From Flaviaestuariibacter flavus (lineage in GTDB: Bacteria > Bacteroidota > Bacteroidia > Chitinophagales > Chitinophagaceae), in contig NZ_SJZI01000002.1 of NCBI RefSeq assembly GCF_004337505.1, positions 1-64,000 on the forward strand: a stretch of DNA of 64,000 nucleotides. The letters run 5' to 3'. The notes beneath the pieces were generated by a model. It searched no databases. It saw only the letters and a list, made by a program, of their open reading frames with translations, and was not told the origin of the DNA. This document shows, piece by piece, positions 10,532 through 18,976 of this stretch. The stretch's first letter is position 1, and every line of letters begins with the position of its first letter. The position numbers and the translations under genes are program-made.

Positions 10532-11110
10532 ATGACCGAACGAGAAAAAATGTTGTCCGGCGCTTTAAACAACGCCGCCGACGAGGAGCTAACAGCCGAG
10601 CGTACCCGCTGCCGCCTCCTGCTGCACCAGCTGAACGGATGCCCCGAAGACACGCCCGGCCTCCGCCTGCGGGTGCTGCACGAGCTGTTACCCCATGCGA
10701 CGCCCGACCTGCAGATACAGCCACCTTTTTATTGCGACTACGGCACCAATATCCGCATCGGCAAAGGCGTATTCATCAATTTCAATTGCGTCGTGCTCGA
10801 TGTAGCGCCGGTGAGCGTTGGCAACCGTACGCTGATTGGTCCGAACGTCCAGATCTATACCGCCACGCATCCAATGGAGGCACACGTGCGGGCGCAAGGC
10901 CTCGAATCAGGTGCGCCGGTAACGATCGGGGACGACGTGTGGATCGGGGGAAGCGCCGTCATCCTGCCCGGTGTAACCATCGGCGACCGCAGCGTGATCG
11001 GCGCGGGCAGCGTGGTGACAAGAGACGTTCCAGCCGATGTATTCGTAGCCGGCAACCCGGCCCGGGTCATCCGGAAAATAGGGGAGGGAAATGTTGCAGC
11101 AACCGTGTAA
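10532..11110 (+). CDS. Sugar O-acetyltransferase, maltose/galactoside acetyltransferase type (Maa/LacA family)
   Basis: 192 residues. The ATG at 10532 gives MTEREKMLSGALNN, the typical Maa N-terminus. A left-handed hexapeptide beta-helix follows (IRIGKGVFINFNCVVLD, VTIGDDVWIGGSAVILPG, VTIGDRSVIGAGSVVTRDV) and ends with NPARVIRKI. It transfers acetyl from acetyl-CoA to a sugar hydroxyl, as a cytoplasmic trimer. The physiological acceptor is unknown. Confidence 0.93.
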   Translation: MTEREKMLSGALNNAADEELTAERTRCRLLLHQLNGCPEDTPGLRLRVLHELLPHATPDLQIQPPFYCDYGTNIRIGKGVFINFNCVVLDVAPVSVGNRTLIGPNVQIYTATHPMEAHVRAQGLESGAPVTIGDDVWIGGSAVILPGVTIGDRSVIGAGSVVTRDVPADVFVAGNPARVIRKIGEGNVAATV

Positions 11111-11133
11111 TTTGTGCGGACCAACCAAACCGC

Positions 11134-11943
11134 ATGAAAATAGCATTCGCGCTCCTGATTCTTTTGCAGGCCAGTGCCGCAACCGCACAACAATTGAAGG
11201 TATATCATACCCGGCTTCCCGATGGCGGCTATACGCTTTACGTATCAAACCCGGAGTTGTACCCGGTCTCTATCCGTTATGAGTTTTCCAATACCGGCCT
11301 GCGCTTTTCCGAAGGAGGACGCAGCCAGTTTGTAGCACCGCCACGCACCGATTCATTCCGTATCGGCGTCCTGACACCGGTGTCGGCCAATACAAGCTGG
11401 AGCATGGCCTACCGTTATTTTACGGCGATGGGCGATGTTAGTCCGGCTGCCCGCAGCCGCGACCATGTATACGATCTCCCTTATGCGAAAGACGCCGCCT
11501 ACCAGATTTTCCAGGGGTATAACGGGGTGTTCTCGCACGCCGGCGAAAACGCGCTGGATTTTTCGATGCCCGAGGGTACGGAAATTCTGGCAGTCCGGGA
11601 GGGAACGGTAGTGCAGGTCGTGCAGGAGAACGACCGCTCCTGCGCTACGGCCGATTGCAAGAAATACAATAACTACATCACCATCCTGCACCCAGATGGC
11701 ACCTTTGCGCACTATGCCCATATCCGCAAGAACGGTGCGACCGTAAAACCGGGCGATTCAGTGAAGACGGGCGATCGGATCGCCTACAGCGGAAACGTAG
11801 GCTGGAGCAGCGGTCCCCACCTGCACCTGGTCATCTTTAGCGCCGGCTTCGATAGATGGAACACCCTGCCCGTTCGCTTCCGGGTGGAGGAAGGCCGCCC
11901 GGCGCTGTTGCGGGAGGGCGTCACCTACAGCCGCGCATATTGA
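11134..11943 (+). CDS. M23 family metallopeptidase, secreted
   Basis: 269 residues. The ATG at 11134 opens a signal peptide (MKIAFALLILLQASAATAQ). The C-terminal M23/LytM domain shows ALDFSMPEGT (Asp ligand), HYAHI and GPHLHL (the HxH ligand pair). The N-terminal half is a beta-rich segment without a recognised family. It likely cleaves peptidoglycan cross-bridges or regulates such cleavage in the periplasm. It follows the acetyltransferase by 23 nt. Confidence 0.93.
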   Translation: MKIAFALLILLQASAATAQQLKVYHTRLPDGGYTLYVSNPELYPVSIRYEFSNTGLRFSEGGRSQFVAPPRTDSFRIGVLTPVSANTSWSMAYRYFTAMGDVSPAARSRDHVYDLPYAKDAAYQIFQGYNGVFSHAGENALDFSMPEGTEILAVREGTVVQVVQENDRSCATADCKKYNNYITILHPDGTFAHYAHIRKNGATVKPGDSVKTGDRIAYSGNVGWSSGPHLHLVIFSAGFDRWNTLPVRFRVEEGRPALLREGVTYSRAY

Positions 11944-11992
11944 TAGGGCGCCGGGCGTCCGGATGGCCGCCCGCCTATTGCTTAAAATGGCG

Positions 11993-12000
11993 TAGGTTTG
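11993..12000 (+). promoter_or_regulatory. Putative -7 box TAGGTTTG for the NrnA-like gene
   Basis: Matches TAnnTTTG and ends 10 nt before the ATG at 12011. Confidence 0.5.
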
Positions 12001-12010
12001 CCCCTCTTTT

Positions 12011-13021
12011 ATGCAAGCCATCTCCGAAATATATCCCTTGCTCGCGGGCCCGGCCCGGCGCATCGCCATCACTATGCACCAGAAGCCCGATGCTGATGCC
12101 ATGGGCTCTACCCTCGGTCTGCGCCACGTGCTGGTACAGCTGGGGCATACCGTGCAGGTGATCTCGCCCACCAACTGGGCACGCTGGGTAGACTGGATGC
12201 CGGGAGCGAAGGATGTGCTCGATTACGAGCTGCACCGTGCCGCCGCCGATGCCTGGCTCGACAGTGCCGACTGGCTTTTTTGCCTCGACTTCAACCATAT
12301 GGGCCGAACCAAGAATATGGCCCCGAAGCTGACGGCGCTGAAATGCGTCAAGGTCCTCATCGACCACCACCAGGAGCCCGATGAAGCGATGTTCACCTAT
12401 GGTGTTTCCGACACCTCGAAAAGCTCCACCTGCGAAATGGTGTATGACTTCATCGTAGGAGCGGGGCTGCAGGAAAAGATCAACGACGATGCCGCGCAAT
12501 GCCTCTACGCCGGCGTGGTGGCCGATACCGGGTCGTTCCGTTTTTCATCTACCGGCGCCTCCGTGCACCATATGGTGGGTTACCTGAAAGAGCGCGGCCT
12601 CGATCATACAAAGATTCACGAAGCCCTTTATGACAATTACCTCGAAAACCGCCTTCGCTTCCTTGGCCATGTGCTGATGAACCGGATGGAGGTAATCTAT
12701 GAACTCAACACCGCGCTCATCTCCATCCCGAAGGCCGACCTGCTCAAGTTCGACATCAAGACCGGCGATACGGAAGGCCTCGTCAACTACCCGTTGTCGA
12801 TCCAGGGCATCAAGCTCGTTGGCCTTTGCATCGACCGCGATGAAGAGCGCAAGTGGTCCTTCCGCAGCAAGGGTGAGTTCGACTGCAATACCTTTGCCCG
12901 CCGCTATTTTGAAGGGGGCGGACATTTCAATGCCGCCGGCGGCCGCGACAGCCTTTCGCTCAGCGAAACCGTGCGCCGCTTCCGTGAAGCCATCAACGAA
13001 AACAGTTCTGTTTTACAATAA
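12011..13021 (+). CDS. DHH-family phosphoesterase (NrnA-type oligoribonuclease / pAp phosphatase)
   Basis: 336 residues. The N-terminal DHH domain shows MHQKPDADAMGS and the IDHHQEP motif near residue 117. The C-terminal DHHA1 domain has GGGHFNAAGG near residue 302. Family members degrade 2-5 nt RNAs and convert pAp to AMP in the cytoplasm, replacing Orn. The assignment to NrnA rather than another DHH member rests on length and motif order. The following FKBP gene starts 10 nt after its stop, so the two are probably cotranscribed. Confidence 0.88.
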   Translation: MQAISEIYPLLAGPARRIAITMHQKPDADAMGSTLGLRHVLVQLGHTVQVISPTNWARWVDWMPGAKDVLDYELHRAAADAWLDSADWLFCLDFNHMGRTKNMAPKLTALKCVKVLIDHHQEPDEAMFTYGVSDTSKSSTCEMVYDFIVGAGLQEKINDDAAQCLYAGVVADTGSFRFSSTGASVHHMVGYLKERGLDHTKIHEALYDNYLENRLRFLGHVLMNRMEVIYELNTALISIPKADLLKFDIKTGDTEGLVNYPLSIQGIKLVGLCIDRDEERKWSFRSKGEFDCNTFARRYFEGGGHFNAAGGRDSLSLSETVRRFREAINENSSVLQ

Positions 13022-13031
13022 ACATCGATAC

Positions 13032-13988
13032 ATGCAATTCAAGAATTTCCTTTCCGCCGCACTGCTCGGCCTGCTGGCCACCGGTTGCAACCGCGTCGAC
13101 TTTAAAAAGACGAAGAGCGGACTGCCTTACAAGATTTACTCCGACAAGAAAGGCGCAACCCTGCGCACCGGCGAGGTGGTTAAGATCCACTATACCGTTA
13201 AGATCACCAACAACGGCAAAGACAGCGTGTTGCAGTCAACCCGCACTTCGGGCGGCCCGGTCTACATGCCCGTCAATACAAGCCAGAGCCAGCCTTACGA
13301 TATCTCCGAGATCGTACCCATGCTGCGCAAGGGTGACAGTGTCGTAGTCGTTCAGGCAGTGGATACCTTCCTGCGCCGCAGCCCGGCGGGGGCGCCCCCG
13401 TTCTTCAAGAAGGGCGGCAAGCTGACCACTACGCTCCGCATCGTGGACGTATATCCCAGCCAGGAAGCCGCGCGTCTCGACGAGCGCAAAGAGCGGGAGA
13501 ACTCCTTCAATACCGACAAGACGATCCAGGCACAACTGCAGAAGGACGCCCAGACCCTGCAGGCTTTCTTCCAGCAAAACAATATCCAGGCAACCAAAAC
13601 ACCTGCCGGCGCCTACATCCAGATGCTGACGCCGGGTTCGGGTCCGCACGTGCAGAACGGCGACCTGGTGAACGTTTACTACACCGGCCGTACCATGGAA
13701 GGAAAAGCCTTCGATTCCAATACGGATACGAGCTTCCACCACACCGAGCCGCTGATGGTACGCGTGGGCGAAGGCCAGATGATGCGTGGCTTTGAAGACG
13801 CGCTGCTGCAGATGAAAGCAGGCGACAAAGCCCGCGTTTATATTCCCTCGTCGCTGGCCTACGGCGCACAGGGCATTCCGCAGGCTGGCATCGGTCCCAA
13901 CGCCATCCTGGTGTTCGACGTGGAGCCCCGCAGCATCCAACCCAAAGGTGGTGCGCAGGCCGTTCCCCCGCCGCCCCCGGCTCACTAA
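13032..13988 (+). CDS. FKBP-type peptidyl-prolyl isomerase lipoprotein with two FKBP domains
   Basis: 318 residues. MQFKNFLSAALLGLLATGC gives a lipobox with Cys19. Domain 1 (about 35-145) is a divergent FKBP fold. Domain 2 (about 194-306) is canonical, with VNVYYTGRTMEGKAFDS, MRGFEDALLQMKAGDKARV and LAYGAQG...IGPNAILVFDVE. It probably assists proline isomerisation of envelope proteins. Domain 1 lacks the classic YTG...FDSS motif and may serve as a chaperone or dimer surface. A Pro-rich tail (PPPPPAH) ends the protein. Confidence 0.92.
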   Translation: MQFKNFLSAALLGLLATGCNRVDFKKTKSGLPYKIYSDKKGATLRTGEVVKIHYTVKITNNGKDSVLQSTRTSGGPVYMPVNTSQSQPYDISEIVPMLRKGDSVVVVQAVDTFLRRSPAGAPPFFKKGGKLTTTLRIVDVYPSQEAARLDERKERENSFNTDKTIQAQLQKDAQTLQAFFQQNNIQATKTPAGAYIQMLTPGSGPHVQNGDLVNVYYTGRTMEGKAFDSNTDTSFHHTEPLMVRVGEGQMMRGFEDALLQMKAGDKARVYIPSSLAYGAQGIPQAGIGPNAILVFDVEPRSIQPKGGAQAVPPPPPAH

Positions 13989-14010
13989 GCAAGCTTCAAA
14001 ATGATCAATA

Positions 14011-14040
14011 AAAAAGGGTGAACGTTGGTTCACCCTTTTT
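14011..14040. terminator. Bidirectional terminator between the FKBP gene and folP
   Basis: Perfect 13-bp stem (14011-14023 with 14028-14040), 4-nt loop, with A5 and T5 on the outer ends. Confidence 0.85.
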
Positions 14041-14042
14041 TA

Positions 14043-14885
14043 TTAGCCGGCGTTGCACACCTCGGCATGCAAGCGGATCGCCTCCCTAGCGGCCTTCACA
14101 TCATGCACGCGGAGAAGCTGCGCGCCCTGTTGCAGGGCAAGCGTGTGCAGCACTGTAGTGCCGTTGAGCGCTTCCTCGGGCGTGATGCCGAGTGTGCGGT
14201 AAACGGTGGCCTTGCGGGAGATGCCTACCAGCAAGGGGCAACCGAGCTCGTGAAAAAACGAAAGCTGCTGCAGCAGCCGGAAATTATGCGCGCTGGTTTT
14301 GGCAAAGCCAAAACCGGGATCGATAATGATATCGTTGATGCCGGCCTCCGTCAATTCCCGGCGGCGGCGGTTGAGGGCGTCGAACACTTCGGTTACGACG
14401 TTGTCGTAGCGCGCCTCGGCCTGCATCGTCTGCGGGTCGCCTTTGAGGTGCATCAGCACATAGGGCACCTTGAGCGCAGCCACCGTTGGGATGAGCTCGG
14501 CGTCGATGCTGCCGCCACTGACATCGTTGACAAGCACAGCGCCGGCTTCCACCGCGGCGCGGGCCACTTTCGCATAATAGGTATCGATGGAGATCAGGGC
14601 GAGCGGGAAGTTGCGCCGGATGGCTTCGATGGCGGGCAGCACCCGCGCCAGCTCCTCGCCGGCATCAACGCGTACGCTGCCGGGCCTTGTGCTCTGCCCG
14701 CCAATATCGAGAAACAACGCGCCCTCCAGCAGCATCTGCTCGGCGCGGCGCAGGAGCTCCGCTTCCTGCTGTACCCGGCTGCCCGAAAAAAAAGAGTCGG
14801 GCGTGACGTTGAGAATACCCAGCACGCCGGGTTCGTTGAGCCCGACGAGTTGTCCGCGGCAGTTGAGGGAGAAAGTTGTCGTCAT
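14043..14885 (-). CDS. folP: Dihydropteroate synthase
   Basis: 280 residues. Signature motifs are LGILNVTPDSFFSGSR near residue 22 (PABA/pterin site), GGQSTRPGS, ISIDTYYAKVARAAVEAGA, VNDVSGG and IIDPGFGFAKT. It condenses 6-hydroxymethyl-7,8-dihydropterin pyrophosphate with p-aminobenzoate in folate synthesis, in the cytoplasm. It diverges from DUF1599/DoxX, a gene arrangement common in Bacteroidota. The start ATG at 14885 is the only one that gives the family N-terminus. Confidence 0.97.
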   Translation of the reverse strand: MTTTFSLNCRGQLVGLNEPGVLGILNVTPDSFFSGSRVQQEAELLRRAEQMLLEGALFLDIGGQSTRPGSVRVDAGEELARVLPAIEAIRRNFPLALISIDTYYAKVARAAVEAGAVLVNDVSGGSIDAELIPTVAALKVPYVLMHLKGDPQTMQAEARYDNVVTEVFDALNRRRRELTEAGINDIIIDPGFGFAKTSAHNFRLLQQLSFFHELGCPLLVGISRKATVYRTLGITPEEALNGTTVLHTLALQQGAQLLRVHDVKAAREAIRLHAEVCNAG

Positions 14886-14902
14886 AATCTGAAGGCTTGT
14901 TT

Positions 14903-15075
14903 GTAGCCGGACGGCGACGCCGTCCGGCTACATTGCGAGCGTAGCGAAGCAAACTCCCCGACCTGAATACCGATCGTGGCCGAAAGAGCTTCATAGGGCG
15001 CTCTCCCGGGGTAATGGAAACGCTGCGTAATACAGGAGTTTGTTTCGCTTCGCTCGCAATGGCAGGCTCCGCCTG
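14903..15075. repeat. Mosaic of palindromic intergenic repeats in the folP-DUF1599 gap
   Basis: Three pieces fill most of this 246-bp gap. A perfect 13-bp hairpin with 3-nt loop lies at 14903-14931. A 27-bp inverted repeat has arms 14931-14957 and 15035-15061, differing at two positions, with core word GCGAGCGTAGCG or GCGAGCGAAGCG. A short palindrome (GGCAGGCTCCGCCTGTC) lies at 15061-15077. The core word belongs to a dispersed repeat type known from many bacterial genomes. Confidence 0.75.
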
Positions 15076-15101
15076 TCGTTTGCCAGCGACACGCGATTCC
15101 C

Positions 15102-15109
15102 TACTTTTG
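15102..15109 (+). promoter_or_regulatory. Putative -7 box TACTTTTG for the DUF1599-DoxX operon
   Basis: Matches TAnnTTTG, 22 nt before the ATG at 15132. Confidence 0.45.
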
Positions 15110-15131
15110 AAGCTAAAGTAGCAAAGAACCG

Positions 15132-15689
15132 ATGAACCTCCCCGAGCCGAATGTGCAGAAGACCAGTGCCGAATACGATGCCGCCCTGGCGCGTTGCCGC
15201 GACATCTTTTCAAAAAAGACCCGTGACTATGGAACGGCCTGGCGCGTGCTGCGCCCCATCTCGATTGTGGACCAGATCTTCATCAAGGCCCAGCGCATCC
15301 GCACCATCCAGGAAAAAGGCGCGCAGCGGATCGGCGATGATATCCGGAGCGAATTCATCGGCATCGCCAACTATGCCATCATCGGCCTCATCCAGCTGTC
15401 GCTCCCCGACGACGCCGCCGAGGAGCTCGCGGCAGACCGCGCGGTAACTCTTTATGAAAAGGAATCGGCCGCGGCAAAGGCGCTGATGCTGGATAAGAAC
15501 CACGACTACGGCGAAGCCTGGCGCTCGATGTCGCAGGAAAGCTTTGTCGATCTTATCCTCATGAAGCTCGCCCGGATCAGGCAGATACTTGCCAATAAAG
15601 GCCAGACCTTGATCAGCGAGGGCATCGACGCCAACTACCACGATATCCTGAACTACGCGCTCTTTGCACTTATCCTGATGGAACCGTAA
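15132..15689 (+). CDS. DUF1599 domain protein with an internal duplication
   Basis: 185 residues. The protein is two tandem copies of one motif. Copy 1 (about 14-90) has RDYGTAWR followed by IFIKAQRIRTIQEKG and a ...NYAIIGLIQL end. Copy 2 (about 105-183) has HDYGEAWR, ILMKLARIRQILANKG and ...NYALFALILM. The function of DUF1599 is unknown. The pattern of conserved D, Y, W and R residues suggests a nucleotide- or metal-binding helical fold, but this is inference. It is 16 nt upstream of the DoxX gene, so probably cotranscribed. Confidence 0.85.
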   Translation: MNLPEPNVQKTSAEYDAALARCRDIFSKKTRDYGTAWRVLRPISIVDQIFIKAQRIRTIQEKGAQRIGDDIRSEFIGIANYAIIGLIQLSLPDDAAEELAADRAVTLYEKESAAAKALMLDKNHDYGEAWRSMSQESFVDLILMKLARIRQILANKGQTLISEGIDANYHDILNYALFALILMEP

Positions 15690-15705
15690 AACCGAACACT
15701 GCGTC

Positions 15706-16854
15706 ATGAGAATCGCCACCAACGTCATCCGCGTCCTTGTGGGCGTGCTGTTTATCGTGTCGGGCCTGGTAAAGGCCAACGATCCCCTTGGGCTTGCCTA
15801 TAAAATGGAGGAGTTCTTCGAGGTGTGGAACGCGTCGCTGGCGGCGGGCAGCTTCTTTGCAAAAGGCGCGCTCATCGGGCTGTTCAACTGGCTGCACGGC
15901 CATGCGCTGGCGCTTTCCATTTTCATGATCGCACTGGAGATCATCGCGGGTGTTGCGTTGCTGCTCGGCATCTGGCGCCGCTGGGTGCTCAACGGGTTGC
16001 TGCTGCTGATCATCTTCTTCACCTTTCTCACGGCCTATGCAACGCTCTCCGGAAAGTTCCGCAGCTGCGGTTGCTTCGGCGACTGCCTGCCGATACCGCC
16101 ACTTGCTTCTTTCGGCAAAGACATTGCGCTGCTGCTGCTGATCATCTGGCTGCTTGTTTTTCAACGCTACATCCAACCATTGTTTTCGCTGCGCGCCGGG
16201 CGGCTGGTGCTTGTGCTGTCGGTGATCTTCAGCTTCGGTATCCAGTGGTATTTCCTTCGCCACCTGCCGGCCGCCGATTGCCTCCCGTATAAGATCGGTA
16301 AGAACATTCCCGAAGGCATGAAGATCCCCGCCGGTGCCGTCCCGGATTCCTTCGCCATGAAATTCATCTACCAGAAAGGAGGGAAGCAGTACGACTTCGA
16401 CCTGAGCAACCTGCCAACGGATACGGCCTATAAATTTGTAGACCGCCAGGACAAGCTGGTGCGCAAGGGAAATGCAGAGGCGCCCATCAAGGGTTTTGTG
16501 CTGCAGGATGCTGCCGGTACTGACGTCACCGCGCAGGTGCTTGCCGAGCCGAAAGCGGTACTGGTATTCGTGCTGCATTTCGATAACCTGAACGACTGGC
16601 TGCCCGATGTGCGCGAGCTCTACCGGCAGGCGCGCGGGCGCAATGTGCCGTTCTTTGTCATCACCGCCAACGCCTCGAAGGGACGCGTGCTCTTCAATGG
16701 TGCCGGACTCAGCGAAGTCGTCATCCTCAGCTGCGACAATACCGCTGTGCGCACGGCGGCCCGCGCTAACCCCACCGTTTACCTCGTCGAAAAAGGAACG
16801 ATCCGCGACAAAACTGCAATAGGAAGTGTGAAACGGGTAATCAGTAAAATCTGA
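15706..16854 (+). CDS. BT_3928-type DoxX family membrane protein
   Basis: 382 residues. The first half is a four-helix DoxX-like membrane domain (MRIATNVIRVLVGVLFIVSG onward) with a Cys-rich loop CGCFGDCLP near residues 122-130. A further membrane segment spans about 165-185. The C-terminal half (about 280-382) resembles a thioredoxin-like fold but lacks CxxC. DoxX relatives include thiosulfate:quinone oxidoreductase subunits; the role of the BT_3928 group is not established. It forms a two-gene operon with DUF1599. In related genomes tpiA often follows; here it does not. Confidence 0.85.
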   Translation: MRIATNVIRVLVGVLFIVSGLVKANDPLGLAYKMEEFFEVWNASLAAGSFFAKGALIGLFNWLHGHALALSIFMIALEIIAGVALLLGIWRRWVLNGLLLLIIFFTFLTAYATLSGKFRSCGCFGDCLPIPPLASFGKDIALLLLIIWLLVFQRYIQPLFSLRAGRLVLVLSVIFSFGIQWYFLRHLPAADCLPYKIGKNIPEGMKIPAGAVPDSFAMKFIYQKGGKQYDFDLSNLPTDTAYKFVDRQDKLVRKGNAEAPIKGFVLQDAAGTDVTAQVLAEPKAVLVFVLHFDNLNDWLPDVRELYRQARGRNVPFFVITANASKGRVLFNGAGLSEVVILSCDNTAVRTAARANPTVYLVEKGTIRDKTAIGSVKRVISKI

Positions 16855-16957
16855 ATTATATCCGATATCGATTTAAGAACACCGAAATTCGAAGGGAAGC
16901 CCAATTCAGTTTTCATTATTCCCTGATCAATATTCGATTTTATTCAACCCCACAGCA

Positions 16958-18004
16958 TTGTTGACGTTCATCCTTAAAAAGCTTTTCTACGGGCTCCTCG
17001 TTCTGCTCGGCGTGGTGCTGCTCGTGTTTATCCTCTTCCAGGGCTTTGGCGACCCCGCGCGCCTGGTAATGGGCCAGACCGGGAACGCGGCTACGGAAGC
17101 GGCGATCCGGAAGGAGCTTTACCTGGATCAACCCAAAAGCAGCCAGTTTTTTCATTACCTCAACGACATTTCACCCGTTAGCTTTTACCGGCGCTCCGAC
17201 TGGAAAGAGCGCGCTGTTGGCGGCATCGCCCTTGGCGGCGAGCGGGTGCTGGTGCTGAAGACGCCTTACCTGCGGCGTTCCTACCAGACAAAACGGCCCG
17301 TAGGTGCTATGCTGCTCCAGGCCCTGCCCGGCACCTTGCTGCTGGCGCTGGCGGCCATGCTGATCGCCGTACTGATCGGGATTCCGCTCGGCATGCTGGC
17401 GGCGGTGCGCAAGGGCTCCTGGGTTGACAGCACCGCTATTTTTACCAGCATCCTCGGCATATCGGCGCCTTCCTTTTTCATGGGTATTATCATCGCCTAC
17501 CTGTTTGGATTCGTGCTCAGCGACTGGACCGGGCTATCGCTCACCGGCAGCTGGTCGGCCATTGATATGAACGGTCAGCGCCGGCTGACACTTCAAAATC
17601 TAATCCTTCCGGCACTGACGCTCGGCATTCGGCCACTGGCCATCATCACGCAGCTTACCCGCAGTGCCCTGCTCGACGTGCTGCAGCAGGATTATATCCG
17701 TACCGCCTATGCGAAGGGCCTATCCCGTAGCGCCGTGCTGTGGCGGCACGCCCTGCCCAATGCCCTGAACCCGGTCATCACAGCCATTACCGGCTGGTTT
17801 GCCGAGCTGCTCGCGGGCGCCTTCTTTATCGAATACATCTTCGGGTGGCAGGGCATCGGAAAGCTAACAGTTGATGCGCTGGAAAAGCTCGACTTCCCCA
17901 TCGTTATGGGCGCGGTACTGCTGTCGGCCACGTTTTTCATAGTTATCAACATCCTTGCAGACATACTCTACGGGATCGTCGATCCGCGGGTACGGGTGAA
18001 ATAA
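16958..18004 (+). CDS. ABC transporter permease, oligopeptide/dipeptide type (DppB-like)
   Basis: 348 residues. The TTG at 16958 is used because no ATG or GTG precedes the first membrane helix (LTFILKKLFYGLLVLLGVVL). The binding-protein-dependent permease domain occupies about 110-345, with the EAA-loop sequence GLSRSAVLWRHALPNALNPV that contacts the ATPase. Family length and layout fit DppB/OppB. Neither the partner permease, the ATPases nor the solute-binding protein is adjacent, so the transporter must be assembled from a distant locus or the substrate is atypical. Confidence 0.88.
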   Translation: MLTFILKKLFYGLLVLLGVVLLVFILFQGFGDPARLVMGQTGNAATEAAIRKELYLDQPKSSQFFHYLNDISPVSFYRRSDWKERAVGGIALGGERVLVLKTPYLRRSYQTKRPVGAMLLQALPGTLLLALAAMLIAVLIGIPLGMLAAVRKGSWVDSTAIFTSILGISAPSFFMGIIIAYLFGFVLSDWTGLSLTGSWSAIDMNGQRRLTLQNLILPALTLGIRPLAIITQLTRSALLDVLQQDYIRTAYAKGLSRSAVLWRHALPNALNPVITAITGWFAELLAGAFFIEYIFGWQGIGKLTVDALEKLDFPIVMGAVLLSATFFIVINILADILYGIVDPRVRVK

Positions 18005-18122
18005 GGCAGCGTGTGCCGGGTACACAAAGCCCTGCTCGTATAACAAATGGTTTTAATTTTACCGGGCCATACGTCACCCGCTTCACCGAACACCCAGGGG
18101 GCAACCCTTTAAACCCTTAACC

Positions 18123-18563
18123 ATGGAAAGAGTAGCAGATGTGCTCCGTCACAAGTATCCCCAGTTCAACACGACCTCATCGCGTCGCCGGATTACCGAA
18201 GCCTTACACCAGATGCATTGCGAGAATGTCGACTACCTGATCGTTCTTGATGAAGACCGCTTTATGGGCATCCTTACCGAGCATGATATTGCCGAGAAGT
18301 TGCTTTACCGTTCGGGCGAGCTGGAACAGGCAACGGTAAAGGATTTTATGAGCACCTACCTCCCGGTTGCCACCGCCGGCGATTCGCTGGAATATTGCAT
18401 GCAGCTGATGGAGCGTTACAACGTGCGGCATGTGGCGGTGTACGACCGCTTCAACTTCAAAGGTGTCGTTTCCTCGCACGACCTGATGAAGCAGGCACTT
18501 TCGAAGCGCAAAAGCTTCTTTGAAGAAGAAAGCACCTCCGAGAACTTTACCTGGAGTTATTGA
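18123..18563 (+). CDS. CBS-domain-pair protein
   Basis: 146 residues made of two CBS modules (about 12-70 and 76-135), with FMGILTEHDIAEKL and FKGVVSSHDLMKQAL as the typical closing motifs. Stand-alone CBS pairs bind adenosyl ligands such as AMP or ATP and usually regulate a partner. No partner is apparent in the neighbours. It ends 1 bp before the stop of the opposing DUF721 gene. Confidence 0.88.
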   Translation: MERVADVLRHKYPQFNTTSSRRRITEALHQMHCENVDYLIVLDEDRFMGILTEHDIAEKLLYRSGELEQATVKDFMSTYLPVATAGDSLEYCMQLMERYNVRHVAVYDRFNFKGVVSSHDLMKQALSKRKSFFEEESTSENFTWSY

Positions 18564-18564
18564 G

Positions 18565-18846
18565 TTACTGAATCACCACGTCGGTGACCACCGCCTCTCC
18601 TAAAGCTTCGTTTACGCGAAGCTTTATTTTTTCCTTCTGGTACATGAGCTCCTGCTTGAGCGGCGCCACATGCGTGGTGATAAAGAGCGTGCCGTTGATA
18701 ATGGCAATGCGCTCCGTGTACTTGGCGATGGTTGCGCCCATGAGCTCCGCCCATACGTCGCCGATCCGCAGCGCCTGGATCTCACCCTTGATGCGGCTGC
18801 CTTGGAGAAACTTCTGGATCGCGTCGCCTAAAGAATACTGGGCCAT
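18565..18846 (-). CDS. DUF721 domain protein (DciA-like)
   Basis: 93 residues with the DUF721 pattern: SLGDAIQKFLQ, the VWAELMGATIAKYTERI core and a V.T..A.L.QEL segment. DUF721 includes DciA, the loader of replicative helicase DnaB in many bacteria. The position next to recF agrees with a replication or repair role, but DciA function is inferred. A -7 box lies 5 nt upstream of the ATG, suggesting a leaderless or nearly leaderless transcript. Confidence 0.85.
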   Translation of the reverse strand: MAQYSLGDAIQKFLQGSRIKGEIQALRIGDVWAELMGATIAKYTERIAIINGTLFITTHVAPLKQELMYQKEKIKLRVNEALGEAVVTDVVIQ

Positions 18847-18850
18847 AACA

Positions 18851-18858
18851 CAAAGATA
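18851..18858 (-). promoter_or_regulatory. Putative -7 box TATCTTTG for the DUF721 gene
   Basis: Reverse-strand exact match to TAnnTTTG, 4 nt from the start codon, which predicts transcription starting at about the ATG itself. Confidence 0.5.
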
Positions 18859-18862
18859 ATGG

Positions 18863-18934
18863 GCTAGTGTGCTAATGTGCTAGTGTGCTAGTGCGGTAAT
18901 GTGGTAATGCGGTAATGCAGTAATGCAGTAATGG
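18863..18934. repeat. Octamer tandem array, nine units
   Basis: Nine consecutive 8-bp units: gctagtgt, gctaatgt, gctagtgt, gctagtgc, ggtaatgt, ggtaatgc, ggtaatgc, agtaatgc, agtaatgg. The period never slips. A weaker accaat-based segment follows at 18948-18972. The array fills the gap between the DUF721 promoter and the recF stop. Confidence 0.9.
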
Positions 18935-18976
18935 AAGTTGTAACGTACAAATTACCAATAGACCAATTCACTAAGC

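Noticed and set aside
16855-16957. Another heptamer array after the DoxX gene
   Set aside because: Words such as atatcga and aattcga recur at multiples of 7, but the register is too loose to list with the clear arrays.
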